From assembly GCA_036258175.1 (NCBI GenBank), contig DATAEE010000061.1, positions 30,314-94,313 of the forward strand: DNA of 64,000 nt. Reading direction: 5' to 3'. Of this stretch, positions 63,593 through 64,000 are shown one piece after another. The stretch's first letter is position 1; every line of letters begins with the position of its first letter. Source of the DNA: DATAEE01 sp036258175. GTDB lineage: Bacteria; Acidobacteriota; Vicinamibacteria; Vicinamibacterales; 2-12-FULL-66-21. The notes beneath the pieces were generated by a model. That model was not told the DNA's origin. It worked only from the letters and a program-made list of their open reading frames with translations, and searched no databases. The position numbers and the translations under genes were made by a program.

Positions 63593-63643
63593 TGGAACTT
63601 CCGCGGGTAGAATCATTCCCGTAGAAACCTGTTCGATGAGAAT

Positions 63644-63719
63644 GGGCGGCTAGCTCAGTTGGGAGAGCGCCGCGTTCGCAACGCGGAGGTCGGGAGTTCG
63701 AGCCTCCTGCCGTCCACCA
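63644..63719 (+). tRNA. tRNA-Ala (anticodon CGC)
   Basis: The acceptor GGGCGGC pairs with GCCGTCC (one G-U). The D-arm holds AGCTCAGTTGGGAGAGC. The anticodon stem CCGCG/CGCGG closes the loop TTCGCAA with anticodon CGC, reading GCG. The T-arm is GGGAG-TTCGAGC-CTCCT. CCA is encoded. The 3' half is also the last coding stretch of the integrase on the other strand and is the likely attachment site. Confidence 0.95.
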
Positions 63720-64000
63720 GCTTTTTTCACTTCTGGGTTTTCCGTTCTGCCCAGATTCTGCCCATCGACCGCAGCGGTGAACGTCTCCAAGGCGTCGAGC
63801 TTACGCGTCTGCGTCGGATGTGTATAGCGCTCGAGCATGCGGATCGAACGGTGCCCGGAGATCGCCATCACGGTGTAGTCGTCGATCCCCATCGCAATCA
63901 TTCGGCTGATGGCCGTGTGCCGCAGCGTATGCAGCACGACGTCGCCGGACGTGATGCCGGCGCGCTCCACGGCGCGCCGGAACACATGAGCCACCCCGTT
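63650..64000 (-). CDS. Tyrosine recombinase/integrase, C-terminal part (5' end beyond window)
   Basis: At least 116 residues of a phage-type integrase catalytic domain are present: HTLRHTAISRMIAMG with the second catalytic Arg, ISGHRSIRMLERYTHP with the His and the nucleophile Tyr. The frame is open to the window edge. The stop (TAG 63650-63652) lies within the tRNA-Ala gene, and the last residues (ARTPDLRVANAALSQLS) are encoded by its antisense. That is the usual layout where an element has inserted at a tRNA 3' end with its integrase next to the junction. The element itself lies to the right. Confidence 0.88.
   Translation of the reverse strand, partial: NGVAHVFRRAVERAGITSGDVVLHTLRHTAISRMIAMGIDDYTVMAISGHRSIRMLERYTHPTQTRKLDALETFTAAVDGQNLGRTENPEVKKAGGRQEARTPDLRVANAALSQLS

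Overview
This is 64 kb of a GC-rich bacterial chromosome. It carries Kdo (LPS) genes, type IV pilus genes, a split cytochrome b with an octaheme cytochrome c, a ferredoxin-type 2-oxoglutarate oxidoreductase, and a helix-turn-helix/TolB-like/TPR protein of a kind common in Acidobacteriota. Together these suggest a diderm of Acidobacteriota, possibly Vicinamibacteria. That placement is inferred from gene content; no rRNA is present.

Layout. 1-11 kb is accessory: a frameshifted MFS exporter, an esterase-like hydrolase, a methyltransferase, a DinB-like protein, an AraC regulator, DUF2959, an aldo/keto reductase, small secreted proteins and an AI-2E family permease. 11-16 kb is a metal/stress block: a MerR-type regulator, a copper-type P1B ATPase with a co-directional secreted protein, Hsp20 and a sirtuin. 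Two MerR-type promoters with 19-bp spacers, one before the regulator and one 4 kb away before a secreted protein, point to one regulon. 16-23 kb (minus strand) encodes a HEAT-repeat membrane protein, Rieske protein, cytochrome b6-like and subunit IV-like proteins and an octaheme cytochrome, which together look like a quinol:cytochrome c oxidoreductase. 23-35 kb holds dcd, ndk and a TCA block (korBA, sucDC, sdhCAB, mdh, icd). 35-44 kb holds serA, Kdo synthesis (kdsB, kdsA, kdsD, with pyrG and lapB) and coaE. A long minus-strand series from 57 to 44 kb runs pilMNOPQ, two lipoproteins, a TPR protein, a proline peptidase, accBC, thiE, an amino-acid permease and folD. 57-61 kb is the rplM-rpsI-rpsB-tsf-pyrH-frr translation cluster, followed by thrC and pfkA. 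The window ends at a tRNA-Ala whose 3' part overlaps an inward-reading tyrosine integrase, which is the edge of an integrated element.

Two patterns are not explained by ordinary annotation. First, several gene ends and intergenic gaps carry quasi-periodic repeats built of 7-nt words in at least four sequence families (GGGACTA, GCCTCGG, TGCTGAT, GGATTGG). They are often arranged as facing inverted arms, and one family begins exactly on the TAG stop codon of three genes. Second, several genes have a -10 hexamer only 6-10 nt before the start codon and no Shine-Dalgarno sequence, which implies leaderless mRNAs.
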